Of a DNA stretch of 14,010 bases, positions 1 to 6,700 are shown one piece after another. The translations under genes and the position numbers were made by a program. The notes beneath the pieces are model-generated. The model was not told where the DNA came from and made no database searches. It saw only the letters and a program-made list of their open reading frames with translations. The stretch spans positions 1 through 14,010 of the forward strand of contig UQMR01000061.1 of NCBI GenBank assembly GCA_900542255.1, written 5' to 3'. How positions within the stretch are numbered: position 1 is the first letter of the stretch; every line of letters starts with the position of its first letter. The DNA is from an uncultured Porphyromonadaceae bacterium (lineage in GTDB: Bacteria; Bacteroidota; Bacteroidia; Bacteroidales; Barnesiellaceae_A).

Positions 1-1300
1 TTACTTGTCCTTTCCCTTGCCGTATGTAGTCGAGCAACGGGCGGTGAGCCGGGCACGAGAAGGTGCAGCAGCCGCATTCGATACAATCATATATATGCCC
101 TTTCTCGGCAATCTCCATGTTTCCTGCCATTGTAGACTTGGCCAGCAGGTAGGGTTCCAGCCCCATCGGGCATGCGCTCACGCATTTGGCGCATCTGATG
201 CAGGGCGAGGGTGCCGTGCGGTGTGCTTCGCTGTCGTTTATCACGAGGATGCCCGACGTGCCTTTGCCTGTGGGTGTCTCTATGTTGGCCGTGGCTTTAC
301 CCATCATAGGGCCGCCCAGTACAATCTTGCCCGTATCTTCGGGTATGCCTCCGGCGGCTTCGAGCAACATCGATATGGGGGTGCCTATACGGGCCAGCAT
401 GTTGCCCGGTTTTGCCAGCGACTTGCCGGTTACGGTCACGACACGCTCTATCAGCGGTTTGTGTTTTTGCACCGCTTCATATACGGCGTAGGCGGTGGCT
501 ACGTTTTGTACAATGGCTCCCGTCGATACGGGCAGTGCGCCGCTTGCAACCTGACGGCGCAAGATGGCATCGATGAGCTGTTTCTCTCCTCCTTGCGGAT
601 AGCGGCAGGCGAGCTCTACAACTTCTATACCCTTGTGAGCGCGGGCCTTCTCCGAGAGCAGGGCTATGGCATCGGGTTTGTTGGCCTCGATACCTATGAA
701 AGTGCGGGTAACGTTCACGGCTTTCATCAGCAGCTCTATGCCCACCATTATCTCGTCGGCTTTGGCAAGCATCAGCGCGTGGTCGTTGGTGAGGTAAGGC
801 TCACACTCTACGGCGTTGATGACGAGCACTTCGGCTTTCATCGTGGGAGGGGGGCACAATTTTACTTTGGTAGGGAAGGTTGCACCACCCAGACCTACGA
901 TACCCATCTCCTCGATGCGGTTGATGATAGCCGCTGCATCGAGGTCGCATGTCGTCACGAGCGTATCGCTGCGGTCTATGCTTTCTTCCCACTCGTCGCC
1001 CTCTACGTCGATGAATACGGCCGGTTTCTTGTAGCCTGTTCCGTCGGCTATGACATCGATTTTGGCTATCGTACCCGAGTAAGGCGAGTGTATGTTGGCC
1101 GATACGAATCCGCCGGCTTTTGCAATGAGAGTTCCTACTTTTACCTTGTCGCCTTTTGCTACGATGCATTGGGCGGGGGCGCCTATGTGCTGCGACAATA
1201 ATATGGCTGCCTGTTTGGGCAGGCCGGCCGGTGTGATGGGGAGACCGGCTGTCAGTTTATTTCCTTGGGGATGTACTCCGCCTATTCTGAATGTTTTCAT
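1..1300 (-). CDS. rnfC: Electron transport complex subunit RnfC (3' end cut by window edge)
   Basis: Peripheral NADH/FMN-linked subunit of the membrane Rnf complex, which passes electrons between reduced ferredoxin and NAD+ while moving ions across the inner membrane. Reading from ATG at 1298-1300, 433 codons are open to the window edge and no stop is reached, so only a short C-terminus is missing if the length is the usual roughly 445 residues. The N-terminus reads MKTFRIGGVHPQGNKLT, typical of RnfC. The nucleotide-binding stretch GIVGLGGATFPTKVKL is at about residues 133-148 and is followed by INAVECEPYLTNDH. Two 4Fe-4S clusters follow: C367, C370, C373, C377 and C406, C409, C412, C416, the second with an extra Cys at 411. 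The start lies 14 bp after the rnfB stop, so the two are co-transcribed. I see no internal promoter. The identification is firm; only the end is unseen. Confidence 0.95.
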   Translation of the reverse strand, partial: MKTFRIGGVHPQGNKLTAGLPITPAGLPKQAAILLSQHIGAPAQCIVAKGDKVKVGTLIAKAGGFVSANIHSPYSGTIAKIDVIADGTGYKKPAVFIDVEGDEWEESIDRSDTLVTTCDLDAAAIINRIEEMGIVGLGGATFPTKVKLCPPPTMKAEVLVINAVECEPYLTNDHALMLAKADEIMVGIELLMKAVNVTRTFIGIEANKPDAIALLSEKARAHKGIEVVELACRYPQGGEKQLIDAILRRQVASGALPVSTGAIVQNVATAYAVYEAVQKHKPLIERVVTVTGKSLAKPGNMLARIGTPISMLLEAAGGIPEDTGKIVLGGPMMGKATANIETPTGKGTSGILVINDSEAHRTAPSPCIRCAKCVSACPMGLEPYLLAKSTMAGNMEIAEKGHIYDCIECGCCTFSCPAHRPLLDYIRQGKGQV

Positions 1301-1314
1301 ACTCGATAAAGCTC

Positions 1315-2193
1315 TTAGTTGTTGGCTGTTGAAGCATCGGCAGGAGCTGTCTTCGGGGCAGTTTCGGCCGGTTTTTTGGGCGGGAAGTTCACGGCGTGGA
1401 TGGCGTGAGTGGGGCATACATCGACACACTTGCGACACATCTTGCATTTGTCGCTGTCTATATATGCTACGTTGTCGGCAACCGTGATGGCTTCAAAGGC
1501 GCACTCTTTGGCACACTTGCCGCAACCTATGCAGGCAGCCGTGCAGGCCTTGCGTGCTACGGCACCCTTTTCTTTGTTGACACAACTTACATATACTCCG
1601 CGTCCTTTGGGACCTTTCTTGCGCAGTTCTATGATGTGTCGCGGGCAAGCCTTTACGCAGGCGCCGCAGGCCGTACACTTCTCTATGTCTACTACGGGCA
1701 GCCCGGTAGCCGCATCGAGTGTGAGAGCTCCGAACTGGCAGGCAGCCACACAATCGCCGCATCCGAGACATCCGTAGGCGCAGGCCGTCTCGCCGCCGTA
1801 AAGGCTGTTGACGATGGCGCAGCTTGCGGCACCTTCATAGATGTTTACCCGCGGACGGTTTTCGCATGTGCCGTTGCAGCGTACCACGGCAACGCGGGGG
1901 GTGGCATCGGCTGCCTCCATTCCCAATACGCCCGCTACTTTTTTCATGACTTCGCCGCCGCCTACCGGGCAGAAAAGCCCGTCGAGCGAGGTCGCTTTTA
2001 CGCATGATTCGGCAAAATTGCGGCATCCGGCCTTTCCGCAGCCGCCGCAATTGGCCCCCGGCAAGAGGCTCTCCACTTCATCTATGCGAGGGTCTTCTTC
2101 TACTTTGAATCGTTGTGCTATGAAATATAAAATCACGGCAGAAACGGCTCCGATGACTCCTAATGAGATGACAGATATTGCAACTATATCCAT
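1315..2193 (-). CDS. rnfB: Electron transport complex subunit RnfB, polyferredoxin
   Basis: Iron-sulfur subunit of the Rnf complex, likely the entry point for electrons from ferredoxin. 292 residues. An N-terminal membrane anchor (about 5-27) is followed by the RnfB Fe-S domain with C49, C52, C57 and C75 (GANCGGCGKAGCRNFAE). Four ferredoxin-type CxxCxxCxxxC sets follow: C142/145/148/152, C173/176/179/183, C221/224/227/231 and C250/253/256/260. This is the long form known from Bacteroidetes and other anaerobes; the proteobacterial protein is about 190 residues with two such clusters. The C-terminal 24 residues are a Pro/Ala/Lys-rich tail. It sits between the RseC-like gene (38 bp upstream) and rnfC (14 bp downstream), in the usual Bacteroidetes order. 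Transcription should come from the promoter before the RseC-like gene. Confidence 0.96.
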   Translation of the reverse strand: MDIVAISVISLGVIGAVSAVILYFIAQRFKVEEDPRIDEVESLLPGANCGGCGKAGCRNFAESCVKATSLDGLFCPVGGGEVMKKVAGVLGMEAADATPRVAVVRCNGTCENRPRVNIYEGAASCAIVNSLYGGETACAYGCLGCGDCVAACQFGALTLDAATGLPVVDIEKCTACGACVKACPRHIIELRKKGPKGRGVYVSCVNKEKGAVARKACTAACIGCGKCAKECAFEAITVADNVAYIDSDKCKMCRKCVDVCPTHAIHAVNFPPKKPAETAPKTAPADASTANN

Positions 2194-2231
2194 GTTTCTG
2201 GTATTATTAGATTATATATTGTATAAGTTTT

Positions 2232-2648
2232 CTATTTCCTTTTGGCTTTGAAAATAAATGTGCGCTCTATCTTCTTTTTCGACAGAGCCAGCACGCCATA
2301 GTAGAGCAACAGGGCTACCACGGCGGCTATGCCGCCGGTCGTCTCGCTGCCCGTAGCGCCGATGACGGCAAAAAGGGTAATCGCTAAAATGCAGACAGGA
2401 ACGATAAGGGCGAGCAGTACGGCCTTGTGTCCCAAGGCGGCCTCTCCGTATATAATGGCCTCGTCGCCGATATCCATCGTAGCGTCGTCACAATAAGCCT
2501 CTATGATTTTTTCTTTGCTTTCGGCTGCCGAGCATATCTTGGCGGCTTTGCAAGAGACGCAAGCCGATAGTTGCACTATCTTTATGGATACTTTGCCCGG
2601 AGCGATTATACCGATAACTGTGCCTTCATGTTCTATAAGATTGCTCAT
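2232..2648 (-). CDS. RseC/MucC-family membrane protein (SoxR-reducing system type)
   Basis: Small inner-membrane protein of 138 residues in the RseC family. In E. coli RseC works with the Rnf-like Rsx complex to keep the redox sensor SoxR reduced, and it also affects sigma-E control. Visible here are a soluble N-terminal domain starting EHEGTVIGI, a Cys motif C30-x2-C33-x5-C39 with a further C53, and two membrane helices at about 76-97 and 106-122, followed by a basic tail ending KAKRK. It is the first gene of the rnf operon, 38 bp before rnfB and directly behind a Bacteroidetes-type promoter. The Cys residues could carry a metal or cluster, or act as a redox pair; that is inference. No soxR gene is in the window, so the partner here is unknown. 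A role tied to Rnf assembly or electron delivery is the safest reading. Confidence 0.88.
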   Translation of the reverse strand: MSNLIEHEGTVIGIIAPGKVSIKIVQLSACVSCKAAKICSAAESKEKIIEAYCDDATMDIGDEAIIYGEAALGHKAVLLALIVPVCILAITLFAVIGATGSETTGGIAAVVALLLYYGVLALSKKKIERTFIFKAKRK

Positions 2649-2674
2649 CTTGCAGATTTAAGATTTATTGGAAA

Positions 2675-2705
2675 CAAAAGTATATAATTATTGTGAAACG
2701 AAACT
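2675..2705 (-). promoter_or_regulatory. Likely promoter of the rseC-like/rnfB/rnfC operon
   Basis: On the minus strand TACTTTTG (2675-2682) matches the Bacteroidetes -7 consensus TAnnTTTG. Upstream is an AT-rich spacer and a T-rich GTTTCG segment near 2699-2705 that may serve as a weak -33 element. The -7 box ends 26 bp before the ATG of the RseC-like gene, giving an expected leader of about 20 nt. No Shine-Dalgarno sequence is obvious, which is normal in this phylum. Confidence 0.6.
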
Positions 2706-3015
2706 GTTTTTTTCATTCTTAATATTGTGCGATATGCACCTGTTTATGCTTCGCTCTGGTGTTTTTGTGAATTAAATGTCTTATTTATAAGGGTATAAGT
2801 ATGACGAGGCGGTGTGCCGGCCGGTATGCGGAGGGTCGTGTCGGTATCGGGCTTCTCTTTTTGTGTTTTTTGCTTTGCAGCGAGCACTCTGTTGCCGTTT
2901 GCTGGGCTTATGGCTGTGTTGGCCGGCAGGAGTGCGGCAACAATCTATTCGGTCGTACATCTGCCGTATCGGCCGTGCGTGTTTGTCCGATATACCTGCT
3001 CAGGCCGCTGTCGGG
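2706..3015. other. Gene-free stretch between the binding lipoprotein and the rnf promoter
   Basis: Beyond the rnf promoter, the part nearest it (about 2706-2800) is AT-rich. It holds small inverted repeats: GTGC-GATAT-GCAC near 2728-2740 and CTTAT-TT-ATAAG near 2779-2790. From about 2805 to 3015 the DNA is much richer in G+C and contains CCGGCCGG near 2818-2825 and a TATCGG/CCGATA pair with a 14-nt loop (2967-2992). I see no convincing terminator behind the lipoprotein gene, no tRNA-like fold and no credible coding frame. Plus-strand frames here run on into the lipoprotein gene as antisense and show no family features. Confidence 0.5.
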
Positions 3016-3834
3016 CTATCGCTTCTTTTGTTTCCCGAAATATTTTTTTTGCAGAGCCTTATACTCCTCTGTATGGCTTATCTCGTCTATCCACAGGTTC
3101 AGGCTGTCGCAGAGCGAGGTGCTCTCCTGGCGCAGCGTCCATGCCATAAATTGTGTGAAGCTGATATCGGTCTTGCAGTCTATCTCGTCATACGAGTCAC
3201 CTATGGCTCTCGCTTCGGCCTCATCGCATACGGCATAGTCTATGACCCCCGATGCTACGAGTATGATAAGTTGCTCGGCGCCGCAGTCTGGTTCTTCCTG
3301 TATATATATGGTGTCGCCTATTTCGTGCGCGAGGTTCTCTATGCGTAGTCGGGTGGGGGCATCTTGCGCTATGTGCAGGGTGCACTGCCCTAAGTCGAGC
3401 TGATTGCGTATGGCAACGTTGCCGGTGCTGTCGCGACGTTGCACAAGCACCTGCTTGTTGAGTTGCAGGGGTTTTGTGAAGATATATTTTTGTTTGTTCT
3501 CGGTGGTTACTGGCAGCGGCCGTGCTATCACGTCGTAGCTGCGGTTATCGAGTCCTTCGAGGCTTTTGGTGAGGCTTACCTCGGGGGTAATCTCTATTTT
3601 CAGGCGGGTGCGTTTGCCTATCATTTGCAGCAGCTCGTAGTCGAATCCCGAGAGGCTGTCTTCGGTCATATAGTAGGTCAGGGGCGAATAGTCGGTCACG
3701 ACACGCAATACGCCCGAGGCCGCTATCTCGTCATAGTCGCGGGGTGCCGTTTCGCGCTCCTGCCGGCATCCCGACAAGAGAACGATTGTCGCAGCTGCCA
3801 AGGCAAATGGTAGTATGGAGTGGGTCTTTCTCAT
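3016..3834 (-). CDS. Lipoprotein with family-3 solute-binding domain (MltF N-terminal-like), no permease nearby
   Basis: 272 residues from ATG at 3832-3834. The frame stays open further upstream to 4116, but this ATG begins a clean lipoprotein signal (MRKTHSILPFALAAA, then LLSG-C23), while the upstream part overlaps the porin gene. The mature part is one SBP_bac_3 domain: SGVLRVVTDYSPLTYY (about 40-55), GFDYELLQMIG (63-73), YDVIARPLPVTTENKQKYIF (100-119) and a C-terminal lobe ending in a basic tail. The Arg that grips the amino-acid carboxylate in HisJ-type proteins aligns with N113. Length and architecture resemble the N-terminal half of lytic transglycosylase MltF, but the transglycosylase domain is absent. 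It follows the porin by 26 bp, so the two are likely co-transcribed. Ligand unknown; it may be a solute-binding lipoprotein or a peptidoglycan-related sensor domain. Outer-membrane versus inner-membrane placement cannot be decided. Confidence 0.82.
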   Translation of the reverse strand: MRKTHSILPFALAAATIVLLSGCRQERETAPRDYDEIAASGVLRVVTDYSPLTYYMTEDSLSGFDYELLQMIGKRTRLKIEITPEVSLTKSLEGLDNRSYDVIARPLPVTTENKQKYIFTKPLQLNKQVLVQRRDSTGNVAIRNQLDLGQCTLHIAQDAPTRLRIENLAHEIGDTIYIQEEPDCGAEQLIILVASGVIDYAVCDEAEARAIGDSYDEIDCKTDISFTQFMAWTLRQESTSLCDSLNLWIDEISHTEEYKALQKKYFGKQKKR

Positions 3835-3860
3835 GGTATGGTGGTGATGATGGGGGACGC

Positions 3861-5858
3861 TTAGTTGGCAAAGTCTACCGCTACGCCGAATTGGAATATG
3901 GCGGGATTGAGCGGATAGTGGGGTATGGAGAAGTAGTTGTTTCCTCCCAGCCAGCCTTGATTCATGTGGGAGTACAAGGCGTAGAAACGGGCTTTTTTCA
4001 GCTTGATGTTTACGTAGGCATTCATAAATGGGTAGTTGCCTATCTCTATCTCGTTCTGGTTGTAGCGTGTGAGCAGCGCCGGCTGGTATGCCGGAGCCTT
4101 GAATGCCGTGTACCATCGGCAGTCTACTCCCAGTTGCACGTGCATCACCTTTACGATGGGGAACATGATATACAGGTTGCCGTATACGCTGAATTGTGGC
4201 AGCGGCAATACATCGGGGTTAGAGGTAAATTGGTAGATGCCTTCGGCATCGAGGTGGAAGATTCCTGCGGCAAATTTCTGCCTCAGCGTGGCGCTTATTA
4301 CCTGTATGTTGCCGCTCTCTTGCCGCGGCATGCAATCGGCATCGAAGTAGATGTAATTCTGCACGTTCTCAACTCCTGCATTTATGTACGTGCCGGTTTT
4401 CGGGAACGATATTTCGCCTCCCACGCGCAGGCGTCGTATTTTCCCGAAGTCGTTTTTCCATATAAAATGGTTCGACACATACTCTTTGAGCAGCCGCGAC
4501 GGTTCGCTGTTCTTGAACAGGGCATAGGCTCTTATCGAGAGGGTGTCGTTCCACAGGGGGATGGCTGTACCTATATTGCCCGAGATGTCTATGTCGCCCA
4601 GTACGGGAGCTGTCAGTCCCACTTTTCCGTCGGCTTCGTAGGTGAGCCACGAGCCTTGCCGTTTCCACAACTGTCCGCCCACCCACAAGGCGTGTTCGGT
4701 TGTGTGCTGAGCGATGTCATAGTCGGGGTGGGCCGCCAGGTTCGGCGCAAGCTGTGTGCCCGGGGCGATGGTGTCGGTAATTTGTGTATAACTGCGCACC
4801 TGGTAGGTCGCGTATGCGGCGATGCCCATCTTGGCATATTTGCTGAATCCTTCGTGTAGCGACAGGCCTATCGTGTTGCTCAATGCCCAGTATCCCGATA
4901 TTTCGTTGGTACCTCCCAGTGTGAGGTAGGTGTTCTTGAAGAATGTGGTATCTTCCTGCCCCGACTCGTTGACAAACCGGTGATGTGCATCTTCATAAGT
5001 CAGGGTGTGGATGATACTCGATACCGGTACGAATTTCTCTATCGTCGAGGTATCGTTTACGGTCTCTTCGGTATAGAAGCCTAAGTTGTAGCGATGTGTC
5101 AGATATAGGTCGCGGCCTCTCAGGCGGTTGTATGCGCTCGAAAGGTTTACGGGAATCGATTTTTCGTTTATACTGCTCTCGCCGCCTTGTACCGAGGCGG
5201 GGTCGAGTATGTAGTTGTCGTCGGTGATACCGCCATTCTCTTGTGTGACAAAATTATAGTTGTTGAAAGCTATTTGTATCTGGTAGCGGTCGCCTATATA
5301 GCTGCCGAAGAGCCGGTAAGAGAACTCTTGGTCTGCCTGGTTGGTATATTGCCCGCGTCCGGTCACCAAATTGATGCCTCCGCCTACCTCTATCTGTTTG
5401 TTGATGTTGGCCGAGAATGTCGCCGACAGGTCGTCTTGCCCTGTTTCGCCGCTGCCTCCGCTGTGATAGGCTACTTGGGTAAAGGGCAATCGTGTATTGT
5501 ACCATTCAAAATTAGAGGGGCTGCGCATCCAATGGTAGAATGCCTCCTTGAAGAAGAAGAGGTCGTTCTCGGGTCGCTCGAAGTAGATGTTGTTGAACCC
5601 TGCCGCCCCTATATTGCCGGTGGTGGCATACGAAGGAGAGTAGGCGATAGGTATATCTTTCTCGTAAAAATTGAGTAATAGCGTATCGAGCGGAACGCGA
5701 TAACGTTCGCCCAATGGCAGCGTGTTGCGCCACGCGTAAGGGATGGGTTTCACTTCCGGCTCTTCCGAGTCGCCCTGCAACGTGGCGGGCTGGTTTGTTT
5801 GAGCGAGTGCGGCAAACCCCATAAATGCCCATAATATGGCTATGGCTTTACATTTCAT
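3861..5858 (-). CDS. Putative outer-membrane beta-barrel porin (Bacteroidetes Porin_10-like)
   Basis: 665 residues from ATG at 5856-5858. A signal peptide (MKCKAIAILWAFMGFAALA, cleaved near A19/Q20) leads into an acidic, Pro-containing linker. The rest is rich in alternating aromatic/polar strands, with repeated Gly-Tyr and Asn-Tyr pairs, typical of a beta barrel. Examples are RYQIQIAFNNYNF, YLTHRYNLGFYTEE, HVQLGVDCRWYTAF and the closing strand FQFGVAVDFAN. The N-terminal portion (PLGERYRVPLDTLLLNFYE, YFERPENDLFFF) matches my memory of the 'putative porin' family common in Bacteroidetes. No TonB box, plug domain or SusC-like N-terminal extension is visible, so it is not a TonB-dependent transporter. 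An in-frame ATG at 5895-5897 would add 13 residues but spoil the signal peptide. Probable role: a channel for small solutes; substrate unknown. The binding lipoprotein follows after 26 bp. Confidence 0.8.
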   Translation of the reverse strand: MKCKAIAILWAFMGFAALAQTNQPATLQGDSEEPEVKPIPYAWRNTLPLGERYRVPLDTLLLNFYEKDIPIAYSPSYATTGNIGAAGFNNIYFERPENDLFFFKEAFYHWMRSPSNFEWYNTRLPFTQVAYHSGGSGETGQDDLSATFSANINKQIEVGGGINLVTGRGQYTNQADQEFSYRLFGSYIGDRYQIQIAFNNYNFVTQENGGITDDNYILDPASVQGGESSINEKSIPVNLSSAYNRLRGRDLYLTHRYNLGFYTEETVNDTSTIEKFVPVSSIIHTLTYEDAHHRFVNESGQEDTTFFKNTYLTLGGTNEISGYWALSNTIGLSLHEGFSKYAKMGIAAYATYQVRSYTQITDTIAPGTQLAPNLAAHPDYDIAQHTTEHALWVGGQLWKRQGSWLTYEADGKVGLTAPVLGDIDISGNIGTAIPLWNDTLSIRAYALFKNSEPSRLLKEYVSNHFIWKNDFGKIRRLRVGGEISFPKTGTYINAGVENVQNYIYFDADCMPRQESGNIQVISATLRQKFAAGIFHLDAEGIYQFTSNPDVLPLPQFSVYGNLYIMFPIVKVMHVQLGVDCRWYTAFKAPAYQPALLTRYNQNEIEIGNYPFMNAYVNIKLKKARFYALYSHMNQGWLGGNNYFSIPHYPLNPAIFQFGVAVDFAN

Positions 5859-5865
5859 GCGGTTG

Positions 5866-5873
5866 CAAAGATA
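5866..5873 (-). promoter_or_regulatory. -7 element of the porin promoter, very close to the start codon
   Basis: TATCTTTG on the minus strand is a perfect match to TAnnTTTG and is followed by the common C. Only 7 bp separate it from the ATG at 5858, which implies a leader of a few bases or none. The -33 region is poor (no TTTG about 20 bp upstream). The match could be by chance, but the 67-bp gap between xpt and the porin gene offers no better one. Confidence 0.45.
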
Positions 5874-5925
5874 ATGTAAAAATAGCAACGGGCGCATCGA
5901 TGCCTGTTATTTTGTGTTGCAGCGC

Positions 5926-6495
5926 CTATTCGCAAAATGTAACGACCCCTCCTTCGAGACTCTCTATGCGGGCAAGCGACTCTACATGTATCCCTTTGGC
6001 GCGTAACATTTCGCCTCCTGGCTGGAATGCCTTTTCTATCACAAATCCCATACCCGCAAGGTGGGCGCCGGCTTGTTCCGTGAGAGAGCATAGTGCCATC
6101 GCTGCGCTGCCGTAGGCCAGGAAATCATCTATGCAAAGCACCTTATCACCCGGTTTCAGGTATTCGCGACCTGTCACGATGGTGTAATCCTTATCTTTGG
6201 TAAAAGAGTGTACCTCGGCGATATACGGGTTGTCCATGGTGTTGGGTTTCTGTTTTTTTGCAAAAATGACGGGAATCCCCATGCAGTAGCCTGTCATTAC
6301 AGCGGGAGCGATGCCGCTGGCTTCTATGGTCAATATCTTGTTTACGTGAGAATAGGCAAATCGACGGGCAAATTCTACTCCTATTGCCATAAGCAACTGA
6401 GGGTCGAGCTGGTGGTTGATAAATCCGTCTACTTTCAGAACTTCGGGCGAAATGATTTTTCCCTCCTGCAATATCCGTTGCTTCAACGATTCCAT
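5926..6495 (-). CDS. xpt: Xanthine phosphoribosyltransferase
   Basis: Cytoplasmic purine-salvage enzyme that joins xanthine (and less well guanine or hypoxanthine) to PRPP, giving XMP and pyrophosphate. 189 residues, the usual length for Xpt. Family features include MESLKQRILQEGKII at the N-terminus, ILTIEASGIAPA (54-65), the segment IFAKKQKP (77-84), and the PRPP-binding loop VLCIDDFLAYGSAA (119-132). The loop carries AYGS where the B. subtilis enzyme, as I recall it, has ANGQ. A type I PRT fold is clear, and the Xpt assignment rests on overall resemblance. It has its own promoter just upstream; no purine riboswitch fold is seen in the short leader. The porin gene follows 67 bp downstream on the same strand, which may reflect read-through or simply adjacency. 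Confidence 0.93.
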   Translation of the reverse strand: MESLKQRILQEGKIISPEVLKVDGFINHQLDPQLLMAIGVEFARRFAYSHVNKILTIEASGIAPAVMTGYCMGIPVIFAKKQKPNTMDNPYIAEVHSFTKDKDYTIVTGREYLKPGDKVLCIDDFLAYGSAAMALCSLTEQAGAHLAGMGFVIEKAFQPGGEMLRAKGIHVESLARIESLEGGVVTFCE

Positions 6496-6516
6496 GAGAT
6501 TTCTTTTTTATGCTTG

Positions 6517-6545
6517 CAAAGGTACGAAATAACTCCCGAAAAAAA
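6517..6545 (-). promoter_or_regulatory. Likely xpt promoter
   Basis: TACCTTTG on the minus strand (6517-6524) matches TAnnTTTG exactly and is followed by C. A run of seven T residues about 15-21 bp upstream may stand in for the -33 TTTG. The expected leader is about 15 nt and A-rich (ATAAAAAAGAAATCTC before the ATG), too short for a riboswitch. Confidence 0.65.
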
Positions 6546-6671
6546 TCTGTTTTTTCTCTGTTTATCCCCTCTAAAATCGTATTTCTTCACCTTCTGCCGC
6601 TCTCTCCCCTGCGGGATGCCTCTTATTTCGGGCTGATACTCCGCGACTTCTCGCATCTTGTCGTTCCTGCG

Positions 6672-6700
6672 GCGGGAGCGGGAGCTCCTGCTATTTTTTA
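6672..6700 (+). terminator. Hairpin with T-run, reading as a terminator on the plus strand
   Basis: On the plus strand GCGGGAGC (6672-6679), loop GGGA and GCTCCTGC (6684-6691) form a stem with 7 of 8 pairs. It is followed at once by TATTTTTTA. This is the layout of an intrinsic terminator, but it faces the plus strand, where no gene is seen, and it overlaps the last codons of the minus-strand kinase gene. On the minus strand the T-run would precede the stem as an A-run and there is no downstream T-run, so it is a weak terminator for the kinase. Confidence 0.35.

Noticed and set aside
5..1201. 398-residue open frame on the plus strand
   Set aside because: It is antisense to rnfC, whose minus-strand frame has clear Fe-S and nucleotide-binding motifs. 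The plus-strand product is rich in His/Tyr/Gly/Arg with no family features, the usual shadow of a GC-rich gene.
2801..3348. Overlapping plus-strand frames with hydrophobic N-termini (from 2801, 2812 and 2814)
   Set aside because: One resembles a signal sequence, but all continue antisense into the lipoprotein gene, are Cys/Arg/Ser-rich and lack a promoter or family match.
3835..4116. N-terminal extension of the lipoprotein frame to 4116
   Set aside because: The added 94 residues overlap the porin gene, are Arg/His-rich and would bury the lipoprotein signal peptide inside the protein.
3744..4859. 371-residue open frame on the plus strand
   Set aside because: Antisense to the porin gene and the lipoprotein signal region. 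Its composition (many Val, Tyr, His) mirrors the complement of beta-barrel codons and it has no recognisable domain.
6496..6690. Possible purine riboswitch before xpt
   Set aside because: The -7 box is only about 20 bp from the ATG, leaving a leader of about 15 nt, too short for the aptamer. No three-way-junction pattern was seen.
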